Assembly (NCBI GenBank): GCA_028023455.1
Contig: JAQFVV010012530.1
Location: 2,023,501-2,087,500, forward strand
DNA: 64,000 nt
Origin: Epiperipatus broadwayi
Lineage: Eukaryota > Onychophora > Udeonychophora > Euonychophora > Peripatidae
Reading direction: 5' to 3'
Under the pieces are notes generated by a model. The model was not told the DNA's origin. It saw only the letters and a program-made list of their open reading frames with translations, and made no database searches. Position 1 is the stretch's first letter, and the number at the start of each line of letters is the position of its first letter. The translations under genes were made by a program, and so were the position numbers. Below, piece by piece: positions 63,065 through 64,000 of the stretch.

Positions 63065-63180
63065 AATATTTATTACTCAGTTGATGACCAGTAGTGACCT
63101 GACCAAAGTGTTGGTATATATTTGTTTTACTGCAATTAATAATATTATTATATTTATTACCCAGTTGATGACAGTGGTAT
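63065..63180 (-). repeat. Two more units of the ~100 bp repeat
   Basis: ACTCAGTTGATGACCAGTAG, then TGACCTGACCAAAGTGTTGG, and a second partial copy at 63151-63180 (ACCCAGTTGATGACAGTGGT). The sequences just left of each group (62053-62120 and 63193-63260) also resemble each other, so a longer unit was duplicated. Confidence 0.7.
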
Positions 63181-63398
63181 ATATTATTTGACTAAAGGTT
63201 AGTGATGACAGTATATTAGATGTAATAATATGGACTGTTTCCATAATTTATCACTGAATGTATAGAAAATTTTAAACTTTATTTTTATTTTTTTAAACAT
63301 TAAATAAAGTATAAATTTTTTTAGACATCCATCATTTAATGATAAATGATGGAAATAGTTCAACATATTGTCACATTGGTATGTATATATATATATAT

Positions 63399-64000
63399 TG
63401 TACCGGTAAAATCACCATGCTTAATCATGCACAGTAATCCGAATTCAAACCCAGTCCACGTCTAGGAATAAATTCCAAAATGCAAACCAAATTCAAACCC
63501 AAAACCCTGGCATGACCAACCGATGAACAACGCAACAATGGTACGTGGTTTTCCCTTTACTAGCTCGTTGGAAAACACAGACTAAATTACTCTACAATCA
63601 GTTATTCATATATATCTTATATTCGAGATTTTGGTACGGTTAATAATTCAATACATATTTAAGTTGTCGATACAGACAGCAGGTGCTTAACTAGATTTCG
63701 AGAGTAATAAGACAAGAGAGACAAAAATAGATTAGATAAATTTTTAATAATTATTGAAATCATTGAATACTATGTACAGATACGGTAAAATTTTCATACG
63801 TATATTTCTAATAATTTGCTACTAGTCCTTAATAATCATTTTAGACTGATAGACAAAACGCATGCCAATATTTATGTGTTTTAAATGGTCGTACGAGTTG
63901 ATATGAGAATCAGAGTAATTTGAGCATTTAAAATATTCAATTACTATTTTATATTAAGTTGTTTGATTTTAATAGATTCAAACCATTATGTATACGGATA
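63399..64000 (+). mobile_element. Candidate LTR start running off the window
   Basis: TGTACCGGTAAAATCACC begins right after (TA)n. It resembles the minus-strand start of 12107-12334 (TGTACCGGTCAAAATCG). The sequence is less AT-rich at first. Two box-B-like AATTCAAACCCA motifs lie at 63442-63453 and 63490-63501, minus strand GGGTTTGAATT, so a SINE is a competing explanation. The right end is not in the window. Confidence 0.3.

Overview
The window looks like non-genic DNA from an AT-rich invertebrate metazoan. By eye GC is well below 35%. It is built of A/T homopolymers, (TA)n tracts, very long ATCT/ACCT arrays and layered transposable elements. I found no multi-exon host gene and no bacterial-style operon. 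The phylum cannot be fixed from this sequence. The mix of a PHD/esterase-type LINE, Penelope-like elements, tRNA-derived SINE heads and non-autonomous LTR elements fits many invertebrates.

Layout. 1-1.2 kb is a purine-rich repeat followed by a possibly decayed coiled-coil/gag-like region. 1.2-2.3 kb is a non-autonomous element with matching inverted ends. 5.9-16 kb holds old dispersed repeats, three foldback (inverted-repeat) elements, a short TG...CA element and a degenerate ~320 bp tandem repeat. 16.3-18.8 kb is a 5'-truncated, broken LINE copy carrying a later 233 bp foldback insertion with a 12 bp target duplication. 20.9-25.5 kb is a second copy of the same LINE on the minus strand. Its second ORF (1139 codons) is intact and has the full endonuclease and reverse-transcriptase motif set, and its first ORF carries a PHD-like finger and an SGNH esterase. 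25.5-26.9 kb holds two 5'-truncated Penelope-like fragments joined head to head.

31.6-40.1 kb and 52.0-57.1 kb are two copies, in opposite orientation, of a non-autonomous LTR retroelement. Each has ~2.1 kb LTRs, only ~0.6-0.7 kb between them, a primer-binding-site-like sequence and a 4 bp target duplication. In the first copy one LTR is interrupted by a 3.76 kb palindromic insertion with TGTG...CACA ends and its own 4 bp duplication (ATAC). This is the most striking object in the window. 43-50 kb has a possible hAT-like remnant, SINE heads, an ATCT/ACCT array and a candidate solo LTR. 58 kb has 109 perfect ATCT units. 61.3-63.2 kb is a ~100 bp repeat family that changes orientation and brackets a third, degraded Penelope-like fragment. 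A further LTR-like start lies at 63.4 kb and runs off the end.

How the parts relate. The intact LINE could supply reverse transcriptase and endonuclease for itself and perhaps for SINEs. The LTR elements, the palindrome and the SINEs have no coding capacity here and would depend on proteins made elsewhere. Many elements sit in or beside (TA)n tracts.
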